From the NCBI RefSeq assembly GCF_006094395.1, contig NZ_CP035291.1:2356001-2420000 (forward strand): DNA of 64,000 nucleotides, read 5' to 3'. This document shows, piece by piece, positions 51,231-59,067 of the stretch. Both the position numbers and the translations under genes were made by a program. The notes beneath the pieces were generated by a model. It saw only the letters and a list, made by a program, of their open reading frames with translations. It made no database searches and had not been told where the DNA came from. The first letter of the stretch is position 1. Each line of letters starts with the position of its first letter. This DNA comes from Staphylococcus haemolyticus (GTDB lineage: Bacteria > Bacillota > Bacilli > Staphylococcales > Staphylococcaceae).

Positions 51231-52940
51231 TTAATAATCTGAATAAGGATAGTTTGAACTTGAAAAGTCGAACCCTAGTTCTTTAACTATTTCATTTTTT
51301 ATAGCAAAACCTCTATGTTTAATATTTGAATTACTAATCTTCATTTGTAGACGGTCTTTTTCATTTTTAACTAAATAACCTTTTTTATCCCATTCTTTTG
51401 TTATGGTGTACATTTCATGACCTAATATATCTTTGACTGTATCGCCTAAAATACATAGGTAACCACGTTTATATACTGCTTTAATCTCCCCATTTTTTAC
51501 GTGACTATATCCATCGCCAGTTATATTATTTCGATGAGCGTCTAAATATTGCAGCATATCCTCAAGCATTTGTTTAGGCTTATCTATCGTTTTATTATTC
51601 TTCAACATATTTTCATATGCTTGATTAATGATTTTATAGTAATCATGTTCAAAGCCATCTATATCATTAAGAATTTCACCAGTAAGCTGTAATAAGGCAA
51701 AGCACTTCCCAATACGTTGCATTACTTCATTGATACCTTTTTCATTAAAGTATCTTAAGTAACTTTCAAAACTTTCTTTATACTCATCTTTTTTTGATTG
51801 ATATTGTTTAAAAAATTCAATTCCTAGCGTTCCGTAATTCTCTCTAAATTTATGATCTAATGAGATGAAATCAAAATTATCTGGATAAGGTTGTTCTTCT
51901 AAAGTAACGACACGAGCCGATACCCCCGCTTTATCTTCTGCCATATTCGTAATTGAGGCCTCACCAGTAGAAAGCATGATATTTTTCCATTCTTTCTTTT
52001 CATCAATAGTTAAATTCTTATTACTTCGACTTTTACTTTCACCACTTGAATAGTTGTAGACTGCATTAGCAATAAAATTAGGTGATATATTACGTGTATC
52101 ATCTTTAAACATTGGAAAAGAGTTCAAAAATGCAGCCATAGCCTCAATGCTATTTCTAGTAGAACTCCATGTAGTTGTGAGGTCGGTAGTACCCCACACA
52201 CTAGCTACTAAATTTAAAGTGAATGTTTTACCTGTTGAAGTACTTCCAGCAAGTTCAACAATGAATGGCATAATATCAAATTCATAAAGTAATACCGAAC
52301 CTAGTGAGGCGTATAACATCACCATCACCATAGGCAACTCTTTAATTTTTACAAATACTTTTTCTGAATAATCTTTAATTGTACCTTTACTTTGAAACGA
52401 ATTGACTAACTTTTGAAAGCCTTTATCATTATTGAAAAACTTTATATTTTTGTGTTCCATTTCGTCTTTATATGGATAAATAAAGTAATCTTTTACATGG
52501 CCTAATCGAGTTGCTACCTTTATATTGATAGGTGGACTATATCTCTTGGACTGATTAATATAATCAACTAATTTTGATGAAGTGTTTGAAGTTACATCTA
52601 GTTTTCTATTTGCTAGTTTGAGGAGTTGTCTATTGTCAGTAATTTCTTCGGCAGTAACACTTAAATTCACTGGTGTTCTATCGTCTATAAAGTGCATATT
52701 ATAACTAACTTCACCATTTTCAATATTTTCATATCTAGTATTGATTTCTGGAATAGTAGTAGTGATGAACTTTTCTCTATCTGGTTCACCATCTTTTTTA
52801 CTTGGGATAATTTGGTAAAGTGCTGCACCATAACTATTAGTTTTCACTTTATAACCATCTGGAATAAAATCATGTGTGTAAGATTTTCGGTTTAAATTTT
52901 CATTGATTTCATTCAAAATTTCATCATTAGTAAATTTCAT
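51231..52940 (-). CDS. rep: PICI replication initiator/helicase Rep (DUF927 family)
   Basis: 569 residues. Walker A GSTSTGKT at 232-239 within a DUF927-like helicase domain; the following region FKDDTRN carries a likely Walker B/sensor acidic pair. In SaPIs the Rep protein binds its cognate iterons and unwinds them. SD GAGAGGAG precedes the ATG, and it directly follows the primase gene. The C-terminal 100 residues probably contain the origin-recognition winged helix; that part is inferred by position. Confidence 0.85.
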   Translation of the reverse strand: MKFTNDEILNEINENLNRKSYTHDFIPDGYKVKTNSYGAALYQIIPSKKDGEPDREKFITTTIPEINTRYENIENGEVSYNMHFIDDRTPVNLSVTAEEITDNRQLLKLANRKLDVTSNTSSKLVDYINQSKRYSPPINIKVATRLGHVKDYFIYPYKDEMEHKNIKFFNNDKGFQKLVNSFQSKGTIKDYSEKVFVKIKELPMVMVMLYASLGSVLLYEFDIMPFIVELAGSTSTGKTFTLNLVASVWGTTDLTTTWSSTRNSIEAMAAFLNSFPMFKDDTRNISPNFIANAVYNYSSGESKSRSNKNLTIDEKKEWKNIMLSTGEASITNMAEDKAGVSARVVTLEEQPYPDNFDFISLDHKFRENYGTLGIEFFKQYQSKKDEYKESFESYLRYFNEKGINEVMQRIGKCFALLQLTGEILNDIDGFEHDYYKIINQAYENMLKNNKTIDKPKQMLEDMLQYLDAHRNNITGDGYSHVKNGEIKAVYKRGYLCILGDTVKDILGHEMYTITKEWDKKGYLVKNEKDRLQMKISNSNIKHRGFAIKNEIVKELGFDFSSSNYPYSDY

Positions 52941-52953
52941 AGAAAACTCCTCT

Positions 52954-53823
52954 CTAATTGTTGTAATGTTTTTTCATAATAGAATAAAAAGTAGTATTAA
53001 TTTCACGTTCATTCATTGGTGGCGTGCATGATTGCCCCCACATCTGGGCAAAAGAATAGATAATGTGTTCATTTACTCTACGATTAAATAAGTGTCCTAA
53101 AATGCTTGCTAGTGAAGAATTACGCCCACCTTCACTAACGCCAAAGGCTTTTTCTTCCCAATGGCTTGGATCACGTCTTTTAAAATTTCGAGTAGAATTT
53201 TCTTGAGTAGAAATATCAAATAATTTAGCCCATTTTTTAAGTGTTGATTTATCTAAAATTGCAGCGTCATTATATTGAAATTCAAACGGACTATCACTAC
53301 TTTTTCTGACTGGTAACGCCATAGCCCTAGACGGTTGATAACTTCCTTCATCAATTTTGCACGCAATTTTTTGTGCTAGTGTTCTCACATATGCACGATA
53401 TTCATTAGCACTTATACGCTCACTCAGTGGCACATACAAGCGTATTCTAGGACTTTCATTTGTATGATTAAATGTTGTATGCCAAAACCACGCAAAGCCT
53501 TCTAATTCGCTTTTAATAGACTTATTTAGCATGTTTAAATCTTTTTCATCATCATAATCAAGTGCAAGTACATCTCTATAAAGTACATTTTCATCATTTC
53601 TATACTTTTGATACTCATTACCTTTATCATCTACACCATCAGCAACATCACCATATACTGCTGTACCTCTAGCGTACTTATTCCCATTGTTTTGTGGAAT
53701 GGATAAACGACTAATTAATTCACTCCAGTTAGGTCGAGAGATGTTTTTGAATGAAGTTGATTTTTCATTTCCATACCAAACCACACTCACTTGAGTATCA
53801 TTTTCTAATTGAATTACGCTCAA
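52954..53823 (-). CDS. pri: PICI primase (PriCT domain)
   Basis: 289 residues. An archaeo-eukaryotic primase-like N-terminal part with the ALDYDDEKD acidic motif (about 90-98) and catalytic-type residues in ARGTAVYGDVAD. The C-terminal PriCT-type helical domain is GGRNSSLASILGHLFNRRV...MNEREINTTFYSIM (about 230-283). Start TTG, 7 bases from GGAGG. Paired with rep as in SaPIs, it primes island replication independent of host DnaG. Confidence 0.82.
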   Translation of the reverse strand: MSVIQLENDTQVSVVWYGNEKSTSFKNISRPNWSELISRLSIPQNNGNKYARGTAVYGDVADGVDDKGNEYQKYRNDENVLYRDVLALDYDDEKDLNMLNKSIKSELEGFAWFWHTTFNHTNESPRIRLYVPLSERISANEYRAYVRTLAQKIACKIDEGSYQPSRAMALPVRKSSDSPFEFQYNDAAILDKSTLKKWAKLFDISTQENSTRNFKRRDPSHWEEKAFGVSEGGRNSSLASILGHLFNRRVNEHIIYSFAQMWGQSCTPPMNEREINTTFYSIMKKHYNN

Positions 53824-53917
53824 TTTTATACCTCCAATGTATTAAAACAAGAGCAAAGATGTTATAATACAAATGGAGTATTTTCTTATTGCTCTTGTGT
53901 TTTATAAATTTTGTATA

Positions 53918-54220
53918 TTATGCGTTATCAGTTCTGTCGCCAAACTTCGCTGATGACGCTTTTTCTATTTCACGGATTTTTTTCATAATGTCGTCAAAAT
54001 CTTTCATATACATAAGCATTAAATCAATAACCTGTGTGTTTTTGATACGGTGCTCGTGATATTTCCAGCCATGCGTATATATTTCTTTTTTAGTTAGCAT
54101 ATGATTAGGTTCATGTGTGAAATACTCATCATCAAACCATACAAAAGATGTTACGACATCATTAATTTTCTCTTGTACTACTTCTAAATCATCAAATAAA
54201 TTTCTTAATTCCCACTCCAT
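53918..54220 (-). CDS. DUF1474-like PICI protein
   Basis: 100 residues. The pattern MEWELRNLFDDLEVVQEKIN...FVWFDDEYFTHEP...HEHRIKNTQVIDLMLMYM resembles DUF1474 proteins found in staphylococcal islands between xis and pri. SD AAGGAG. Function not known. Confidence 0.65.
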   Translation of the reverse strand: MEWELRNLFDDLEVVQEKINDVVTSFVWFDDEYFTHEPNHMLTKKEIYTHGWKYHEHRIKNTQVIDLMLMYMKDFDDIMKKIREIEKASSAKFGDRTDNA

Positions 54221-54234
54221 TATTGCTTAACTCC

Positions 54235-54440
54235 TTAACTAATTTTTTGTTTATTATAGATTTCTTTAGCTTCAATTAAACTTTCTAAAGTACGCTTACA
54301 GTAGTCTATTTTTTCCAAATCTTCACGACTGAAGAAACTTAACTGACTTTGACTTTCAAATATAATTTCTTCTTCATTTTTAATAATCCAGTTGATAGCA
54401 TGCATGATATTTTTTTATTCACATCTAATTTAGCAGCCAT
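54235..54440 (-). pseudogene. Small early gene interrupted by a frameshift at a T7 (A7) run
   Basis: ATG at 54438-54440 opens MAAKLDVNKK and soon stops after 33 codons. A second frame continues MHAINWIIKNEEEIIFESQS to a stop at 54235. One extra base in the seven-T run at 54410-54416 would join them into about 68 residues. So the gene is broken, uses frameshifting, or contains a sequencing error. Confidence 0.55.
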
Positions 54441-54444
54441 TGAA

Positions 54445-54849
54445 TCACTCCACTTCAATATTTCCAACAATATAATCCAACGCCCATTCTAAAATGCCAA
54501 TCACATTTCCTTCTCTATCTGTTGTATGTTCATGTTCACCCGTGTTATCTGTAACGGAATAGTAGTAAATTTCTTTATCTTCATTCATAACATCACTTAA
54601 TGTCATTGTTACTTCATCGAGAATAGAAAACGCCTCATCTTCAAAATCTACCTCAGCAAGAATGTTAAACAACTCTTTATGAACGAGTTTCAAAATATGT
54701 TCGTAAAACGCTGTATCGTTATAGTGATAATCTGTAATAAAATGAAAACTATCTTTCGCTGATAAGAATATGTCCTTATCTTTTTCATATAATACTTTTT
54801 CTAATACTTGAACCACTTTTGATAATTGATATTTTTGTTTAATTTGCAT
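54445..54849 (-). CDS. Early PICI protein, unknown
   Basis: 134 residues, acidic and helical, with no domain recognised. ATG at 54847-54849 has TTGGAGG upstream; a longer frame (54873) reads through that SD. It lies 1 bp below the small membrane protein stop, so the genes are coupled. Position matches the variable early genes of SaPIs. Confidence 0.55.
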   Translation of the reverse strand: MQIKQKYQLSKVVQVLEKVLYEKDKDIFLSAKDSFHFITDYHYNDTAFYEHILKLVHKELFNILAEVDFEDEAFSILDEVTMTLSDVMNEDKEIYYYSVTDNTGEHEHTTDREGNVIGILEWALDYIVGNIEVE

Positions 54850-54850
54850 C

Positions 54851-54997
54851 TTATTTAACCTCCAAGTTTTCATAATTTAATAGTGCAATCGTGCTGCCTA
54901 GTAGATAAATAGCAAACGCTACATGTACACCTAGTAACCAACCACTTATGAATGAGATTATTGAAAGAACCAATATATTAAATGTAAATTTCATCAT
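54851..54997 (-). CDS. Small membrane protein (48 residues)
   Basis: Two adjacent ATGs (54997, 54994) follow TTGGAGGTG. The product has a short N-terminus and hydrophobic stretches NILVLSIISFISGWLLGVHV and AFAIYLLGSTIALL, predicting two membrane helices. Immediately upstream of the next early gene. Too short for normal gene callers. Function unknown. Confidence 0.65.
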   Translation of the reverse strand: MMKFTFNILVLSIISFISGWLLGVHVAFAIYLLGSTIALLNYENLEVK

Positions 54998-55012
54998 GTT
55001 TTACACCTCCAA

Positions 55013-55285
55013 TTAAAGCCAACCTTTATGACGTTTGCTTAAATATTCTTTAAAGCCATCAATAGAGATAACTGTCATAGTAGATGAAAGACTATAATAT
55101 AAACCTTCTACACCTTTGTTATCTTTATCGTATTCTTTAAGAATACGGTTCACAGTGCTATAAGATATACCAAACATTTTTGCTATTGCATTAGGCTTTG
55201 CCATGATTGGCTTAACTACTACTTGTTTGGGTTCTGTCACTACATTTTCTTTAGTTGGTAAATCTTGTAATTTAGTATATGGCAT
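55013..55285 (-). CDS. xis: Excisionase-like (Xis) HTH protein
   Basis: 90 residues. Helix-turn-helix AIAKMFGISYSTVNRILKEY (about 33-52) followed by a short wing and a basic C-terminus KEYLSKRHKGWL. Position directly after str matches SaPI xis. SD AAAGGAGG. A plain DNA-binding regulator is the alternative. Confidence 0.6.
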   Translation of the reverse strand: MPYTKLQDLPTKENVVTEPKQVVVKPIMAKPNAIAKMFGISYSTVNRILKEYDKDNKGVEGLYYSLSSTMTVISIDGFKEYLSKRHKGWL

Positions 55286-55301
55286 AATCTAGCCTCCTTT
55301 T

Positions 55302-55319
55302 CATAGTAAAACATAGTAA
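55302..55319. promoter_or_regulatory. CATAG operator repeat, copy 1
   Basis: CATAGTAAAACATAG plus TAA between str and xis-like gene. Same core as the two copies between str and stl. Confidence 0.6.
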
Positions 55320-55323
55320 GAGA

Positions 55324-55524
55324 TTAAAAAAATATTTCATCAATAGTAATTCTAGGAAATAATTCTTTTCTTAATAAATCTCTAAAAATAATCATCTCTT
55401 TTCGATTAAAATTAATCTTTTGTTTTTCTTTCATTCGATAGGCTTGTACTGAAATATTAAATTTTTCTGCCATTTTTTCTTGTGTCATACCTAGCATTTT
55501 TCTATAACCTACTATTTTATTCAT
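55324..55524 (-). CDS. str: Cro-like HTH regulator Str
   Basis: 66 residues. XRE-type helix-turn-helix: MNKIVGYRKMLGMTQEKMAE then FNISVQAYRMKEKQKINF. ATG at 55522-55524 has GGAGGTGATG upstream; an ORF extending to 55587 would cover the operator region and has no SD. Divergent from stl, as in SaPIs, where Str activates the leftward lytic-type genes. Confidence 0.75.
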   Translation of the reverse strand: MNKIVGYRKMLGMTQEKMAEKFNISVQAYRMKEKQKINFNRKEMIIFRDLLRKELFPRITIDEIFF

Positions 55525-55545
55525 ATATTCATCACCTCCGATAAA

Positions 55546-55598
55546 CATAGTAAAACATAGCATTTCTGTAATGTCAATAAAAAACATAGTAAAACATA
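55546..55598. promoter_or_regulatory. CATAG operator repeats, copies 2 and 3, between str and stl
   Basis: CATAGTAAAACATAG at 55546-55560 and CATAGTAAAACATA at 55585-55598 in the 109-bp divergent region. Each is a pair of CATAG half-sites 10 bp apart, one helical turn. Confidence 0.65.
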
Positions 55599-55633
55599 AC
55601 TTTATATTATATAATTACTATTGAGGTGATAAC

Positions 55634-56542
55634 TTGGATAAAGTAGAAGTCGGTAAAAGGATAAGAAAAATTCGTAGCCACTTAGGACTTACTATGGATC
55701 AATTTGGTGAAAAAATTGATAAAGAAAGTCCTGTAAAATCGGGAGTAGTTTCGAATTGGGAAAATGGAAAACAACTTCCAAATAAGAAAAGATTAAAAAA
55801 AATATCAGAATTAGGTAATATAAGTTTAGACGAATTATTATATGGTTCTATGTACAATTATATTGTTAAAAATATAAATATTGATTACGATAAACTTAAT
55901 ATTCCTAAAGAAGAAGGTACTTATCAAAAATCATTAATTGTTACTATGATGATGAATGATATACAAACTAAAGAGAATAGAAGAATGATTGAAAGTTCTA
56001 TAAATGAAGAGAATTATGTACCCTTAACATATAGTCAATTTCTCGAAAAAGTTGAAATAGAATTGCCAAAAAAACTGAATTCTATTATTGAAAAAGGAAA
56101 AATCGCTATTCAAGAACTTAAAAAGAAAAACAAAGAGATTTTAAAAAATCATTCTGATTTAAATATAGTTAGTAAAATTCTTAATAATGAATATGTGACT
56201 TTTAATGATATTTTATTAGAACACTTTTTTATAGAAGTATTTTCATTAGAAAATTATACTTTTGAACAAGAAATTTATGTGGATAAAATGGATCAAATTA
56301 AATCAATTTTATTAAGATATTTCACTGAAAAATATATCAACAACGATTTAAGTAACACTCTCACTATAGAACAACTAGAAAAATTAAAAGAAGATTCCTT
56401 GTATATGTCTGAAATATTAGAATATGATCCTTTCTTTAAAGACAACGAAAAAGTTAATGAAGACTTAATAAAAATTTTTAATAATAAAATTCCTAGACAC
56501 TTAAATAAAAAAATTGAGTTCGCTAAAAAAGGAGAACTGTAA
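55634..56542 (+). CDS. stl: Stl-type master repressor
   Basis: 302 residues. N-terminal XRE HTH (VGKRIRKIRSHLGLTMDQFG to NISLDELLYG, about 4-70), then a long helical C-terminal part that in Stl proteins contacts helper-phage inducers and varies widely. Start TTG, 6 bases from GAGGTG. Same strand as int, divergent from str. It is expected to silence the island until a phage protein removes it. The inducer cannot be told from sequence. Confidence 0.8.
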   Translation: MDKVEVGKRIRKIRSHLGLTMDQFGEKIDKESPVKSGVVSNWENGKQLPNKKRLKKISELGNISLDELLYGSMYNYIVKNINIDYDKLNIPKEEGTYQKSLIVTMMMNDIQTKENRRMIESSINEENYVPLTYSQFLEKVEIELPKKLNSIIEKGKIAIQELKKKNKEILKNHSDLNIVSKILNNEYVTFNDILLEHFFIEVFSLENYTFEQEIYVDKMDQIKSILLRYFTEKYINNDLSNTLTIEQLEKLKEDSLYMSEILEYDPFFKDNEKVNEDLIKIFNNKIPRHLNKKIEFAKKGEL

Positions 56543-56674
56543 ATAACAATAATCAAGGTGGTGGTTCTATCGTACAATGTCTAATACACCATAGAAAAAA
56601 TGAATATAAAAGGTAATAAATTTTGGGAGTTAAATATCTGTATAAAAATCTTTAAATAAAAAAGGGGTTATATC

Positions 56675-56842
56675 ATGAAAATTTTAAACTATAAAATAAG
56701 TTATGAATATGATAGTGATTTATATACTGTTACTGCAAAAACAAATAAAGGGAAAACTTTTACTTATACATTTTCAGAAAATCATACTTTAAAAGAAATT
56801 AGATACACATTAGAAGAAATTGCTAAACAATTAGATATATAG
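56675..56842 (+). CDS. Small soluble protein A1, paralogue of the gene at 57411
   Basis: 55 residues; ATG with AAAAGGGG 8 bases upstream. Predicted small alpha/beta protein: MKILNYKISYEYDSD, a strand TYTF, then a C-terminal helix IRYTLEEIAKQLDI. It aligns end to end with the 52-residue product at 57411 (M-K/R-ILN-Y/C-KI and I--L--I---LD). No known family. Not in ordinary gene lists because of its size. Confidence 0.6.
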   Translation: MKILNYKISYEYDSDLYTVTAKTNKGKTFTYTFSENHTLKEIRYTLEEIAKQLDI

Positions 56843-56891
56843 TTCTAAAAGTAATTTCTTATCAACTGTAATCATTTAAAAGGAGGTTGTT

Positions 56892-57086
56892 ATGTTAATA
56901 TTTATCATAATTTTATTTTTGATCAGCATCATATTATATGTACTGAGTTTCTTTTTAGCACAAAACGAGGGTTTATATTATAAGAATAATTGTAGGACTA
57001 TATCGGTGCTTATATTAAGCATCGGGGTGCTATGTTTGATGGGATATCTTATAAATTATATATCTTCAAACTATTTAGGAGTGTAA
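56892..57086 (+). CDS. Two-helix small membrane protein B1
   Basis: 64 residues. Hydrophobic segments about 1-22 and 39-60 flank a polar loop AQNEGLYYKNNCRT. SD AAAAGGAGG 5 bases upstream, the strongest in the cassette. Same strand as stl and int. Unknown function; small two-helix proteins of this kind can be holins, toxins or membrane sensors. Confidence 0.6.
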   Translation: MLIFIIILFLISIILYVLSFFLAQNEGLYYKNNCRTISVLILSIGVLCLMGYLINYISSNYLGV

Positions 57087-57197
57087 TATAGCATTACAGT
57101 ATTTGAATAACTATACTTGAACCATTAAGCGTTTATGAATTGGACCATTTTAATTAGCATCATCTTAATGGCTCTAAATATACGGGAGGCATAAAAA

Positions 57198-57380
57198 GTG
57201 ATTATCGTTATAAGCTGTCTTATGATTTTATGGTGCATATGCTTAATATTGTTCTTATATAACGTTTATATGTTTATAAAAACAGATGGTAGCATCACTA
57301 CAAAAACTTATTCTATCTGGAGTATATTGTATGGTATATGTATAATAATCATCTTAATAATGCTATATAACTTTAAATAG
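57198..57380 (+). CDS. Two-helix small membrane protein B2
   Basis: 60 residues with hydrophobic segments about 1-28 and 40-58 and loop KTDGSITTKTY. GTG start with GGGAGG 8 bases upstream. It resembles B1 in layout but similarity in sequence is weak. Unknown function. Confidence 0.6.
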   Translation: MIIVISCLMILWCICLILFLYNVYMFIKTDGSITTKTYSIWSILYGICIIIILIMLYNFK

Positions 57381-57410
57381 AAGACAAAAATTTTGTTAAG
57401 GAGAATATAT

Positions 57411-57569
57411 TTGAGAATTTTAAATTGCAAAATAAAACTAAATAAAATTACTTATGAAGTTGAAACTAATAACAATAACTATTTTAAACATTCTTTACCG
57501 AAAGATATAAATACTTATCAAGTAGGAAAAATACTTAGAAATATCTCTGACGAATTAGATGGAGTATAG
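57411..57569 (+). CDS. Small soluble protein A2, paralogue of A1
   Basis: 52 residues. TTG start with AAGGAG 7 bases upstream. MRILNCKIKLNKITYEVETN then a C-terminal helix VGKILRNISDELDGV. It is clearly related to A1. With B1 and B2 it forms a block A1-B1-B2-A2 between stl and int. Confidence 0.55.
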   Translation: MRILNCKIKLNKITYEVETNNNNYFKHSLPKDINTYQVGKILRNISDELDGV

Positions 57570-57675
57570 TACTTAAATAAACATCTTCCTAATCGATTAG
57601 AACTCAATGTTATAGAACAAATACTTAATACTAGGGTATCTTCACGTACTTTTTAAAATTTTTGGAGGTGATCAC

Positions 57676-58890
57676 ATGTGGCATGAGAAATTTACTAATA
57701 AACATGGTGAAACTAAATATCGCTATTATGAGAAGTATAAAGACCCACTCACAAATAAATGGCGACGTACTAGCGTTGTGCTTAATAAGAATGGTAAGCA
57801 ATCACAGAAAGAGGCTCAGAAACGCTTAAATGAGCGTATAGAGGCAAAGCTAAATGACAAGACACCTACTAACCTAAAAACGTTAACTTTTCATGCTGCA
57901 TGTGATGAGTGGTTTGAGCGTTATAAGCTAACATCTGGATCTAAACAGTCCACCATTACGACTAAAAGCTATAAAGTGGCTCACATCAAAAGAAACATAG
58001 ACAAAGATATTCTTGTTGAAAATATGAATGCTGATGTTATACAAGATTTGATTAACTCCTCGTTAAAAGATGGACTAAGTCATAAATTAGTTAAAGATGA
58101 TTTAAGCATCATCAAAAATATACTCCGTTACGCTCAAAAGAAATATCACATCACTGATATATCATACATAGACGATGTTGTAATGCCTAAAAAAGCGACT
58201 ACAAGAGAAGAAGTTAAAGCTAAACGTGAAAATTATTTAGAAATGGCTGAAGTTCTGGCTATCATTGAAGAATTAAATCGTATAGCTAATAAAAAGCGTG
58301 CTAGCTATATGAAAAGGTCATACTTGTTTACTGCTTACATAGTTGAATTTCAAGTATTAAATGGTATGCGTATTGGCGAACTCCTAGCAATTCAACCTGA
58401 TAATATTGATTTTGAAAATAAGAAGCTTGTTATTGACGGCACTATACACTGGCGCAAAGATGGTAACAAAGTAGGTTTCAAAGATACCACAAAAACAGCG
58501 TCATCTTATCGTACTATATCTTTAACTACTAGAAGTTGTGACATTTTACGTAGGGTTATGTTAGAAAATAAGAAAGCTGTTCAATGGGAAATTATGTATG
58601 TGGATAGGGGCTTTATATTCACAAGTCATAGAGGCAACCCTTTACCTCTTACATCAATTAATAGGAACATACAAATAGCTGCTCAAAATATAGGAATAGA
58701 AAAGCATGTGACAAGTCACACCATGCGTCATAGCCATATCTCATTACTATCGCAATTAGGTGTTTCACTGCGTGCGATTATGGAACGTGTAGGTCATACA
58801 GACCATAAAACCACATTACAGATATATAGTCATGTTACTGAGCAAATGGATAAAGATATGATGAATAAATTGGAGAAGATAAGGAGTTAA
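57676..58890 (+). CDS. int: Integrase (tyrosine recombinase) of the island
   Basis: 404 residues. N-terminal arm-binding domain (MWHEKFTNKHGETKYRYYEK and following, about 1-60), SAM-like core domain (about 70-165), catalytic domain with Arg232 (NGMRIGELL), His348 and Arg351 (SHTMRHS), His374 (VGHTD) and nucleophile Tyr384 (LQIYSHV). Start ATG with GGAGGTGATCAC. It lies next to the guaA attachment site, so it catalyses insertion and, with Xis, excision there. Confidence 0.95.
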   Translation: MWHEKFTNKHGETKYRYYEKYKDPLTNKWRRTSVVLNKNGKQSQKEAQKRLNERIEAKLNDKTPTNLKTLTFHAACDEWFERYKLTSGSKQSTITTKSYKVAHIKRNIDKDILVENMNADVIQDLINSSLKDGLSHKLVKDDLSIIKNILRYAQKKYHITDISYIDDVVMPKKATTREEVKAKRENYLEMAEVLAIIEELNRIANKKRASYMKRSYLFTAYIVEFQVLNGMRIGELLAIQPDNIDFENKKLVIDGTIHWRKDGNKVGFKDTTKTASSYRTISLTTRSCDILRRVMLENKKAVQWEIMYVDRGFIFTSHRGNPLPLTSINRNIQIAAQNIGIEKHVTSHTMRHSHISLLSQLGVSLRAIMERVGHTDHKTTLQIYSHVTEQMDKDMMNKLEKIRS

Positions 58891-58967
58891 AAACTATGTA
58901 TAAAAAATCCTAAAACCACTGATGATTATCTCTTCTTTTATACATAAATTCAAAAACTTCCACATCA

Positions 58968-58986
58968 TGCCCTTTATATGCCCTTT
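58968..58986. repeat. TGCCCTTT repeats near the right end (candidate integrase arm sites)
   Basis: TGCCCTTT at 58968-58975 and 58979-58986, separated by three bases and matching the left-end repeats at 43724-43760 in direct orientation. Confidence 0.55.
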
Positions 58987-59005
58987 TTCGAATTTACGAA
59001 TTACA

Positions 59006-59042
59006 AAAACAACCCTCTAACCATTGTGGTTAAAGGGTTTTA
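59006..59042. terminator. Terminator at the right end of the island
   Basis: AACCCTCTAACCA pairs with TGGTTAAAGGGTT. On the plus strand TTTT follows (for int); on the minus strand GTTTTTG follows, so it can end guaA transcription in the integrated state. Confidence 0.65.
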
Positions 59043-59053
59043 TAATTCATATA

Positions 59054-59067
59054 TTCTATTCCCACTC
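59054..59067. repeat. attR of the island (guaA-proximal copy)
   Basis: TTCTATTCCCACTC, the complement of the last codons and stop of guaA (GAG TGG GAA TAG). Confidence 0.88.

Larger units (their letters stand above)
43613..59067. mobile_element. Phage-inducible chromosomal island (SaPI-like) integrated at the guaA 3' end
   Basis: About 15.4 kb between 14-bp direct repeats TTCTATTCCCACTC at 43613-43626 and 59054-59067; the right copy is the 3' end of guaA. The attachment core agrees with that recalled for S. aureus islands in the GMP synthase gene (ATTCCCACTCAAT). Contents in order from the right: int, small-gene cassette, stl, str, xis-like, early genes, pri, rep, iteron ori, mid genes, LexA-controlled packaging operon ending in terS, and a potassium-transporter cargo gene. 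No major capsid, tail or lysis genes, so it is a satellite, not a prophage. Confidence 0.92.

Noticed and set aside
55302..55598. CATAG repeats as a CRISPR array
   Set aside because: Only three copies with irregular spacing, located at regulator promoters.
43613..59067. Interpretation as a full prophage
   Set aside because: No capsid, portal, tail or lysis genes; gene order is that of a satellite island.
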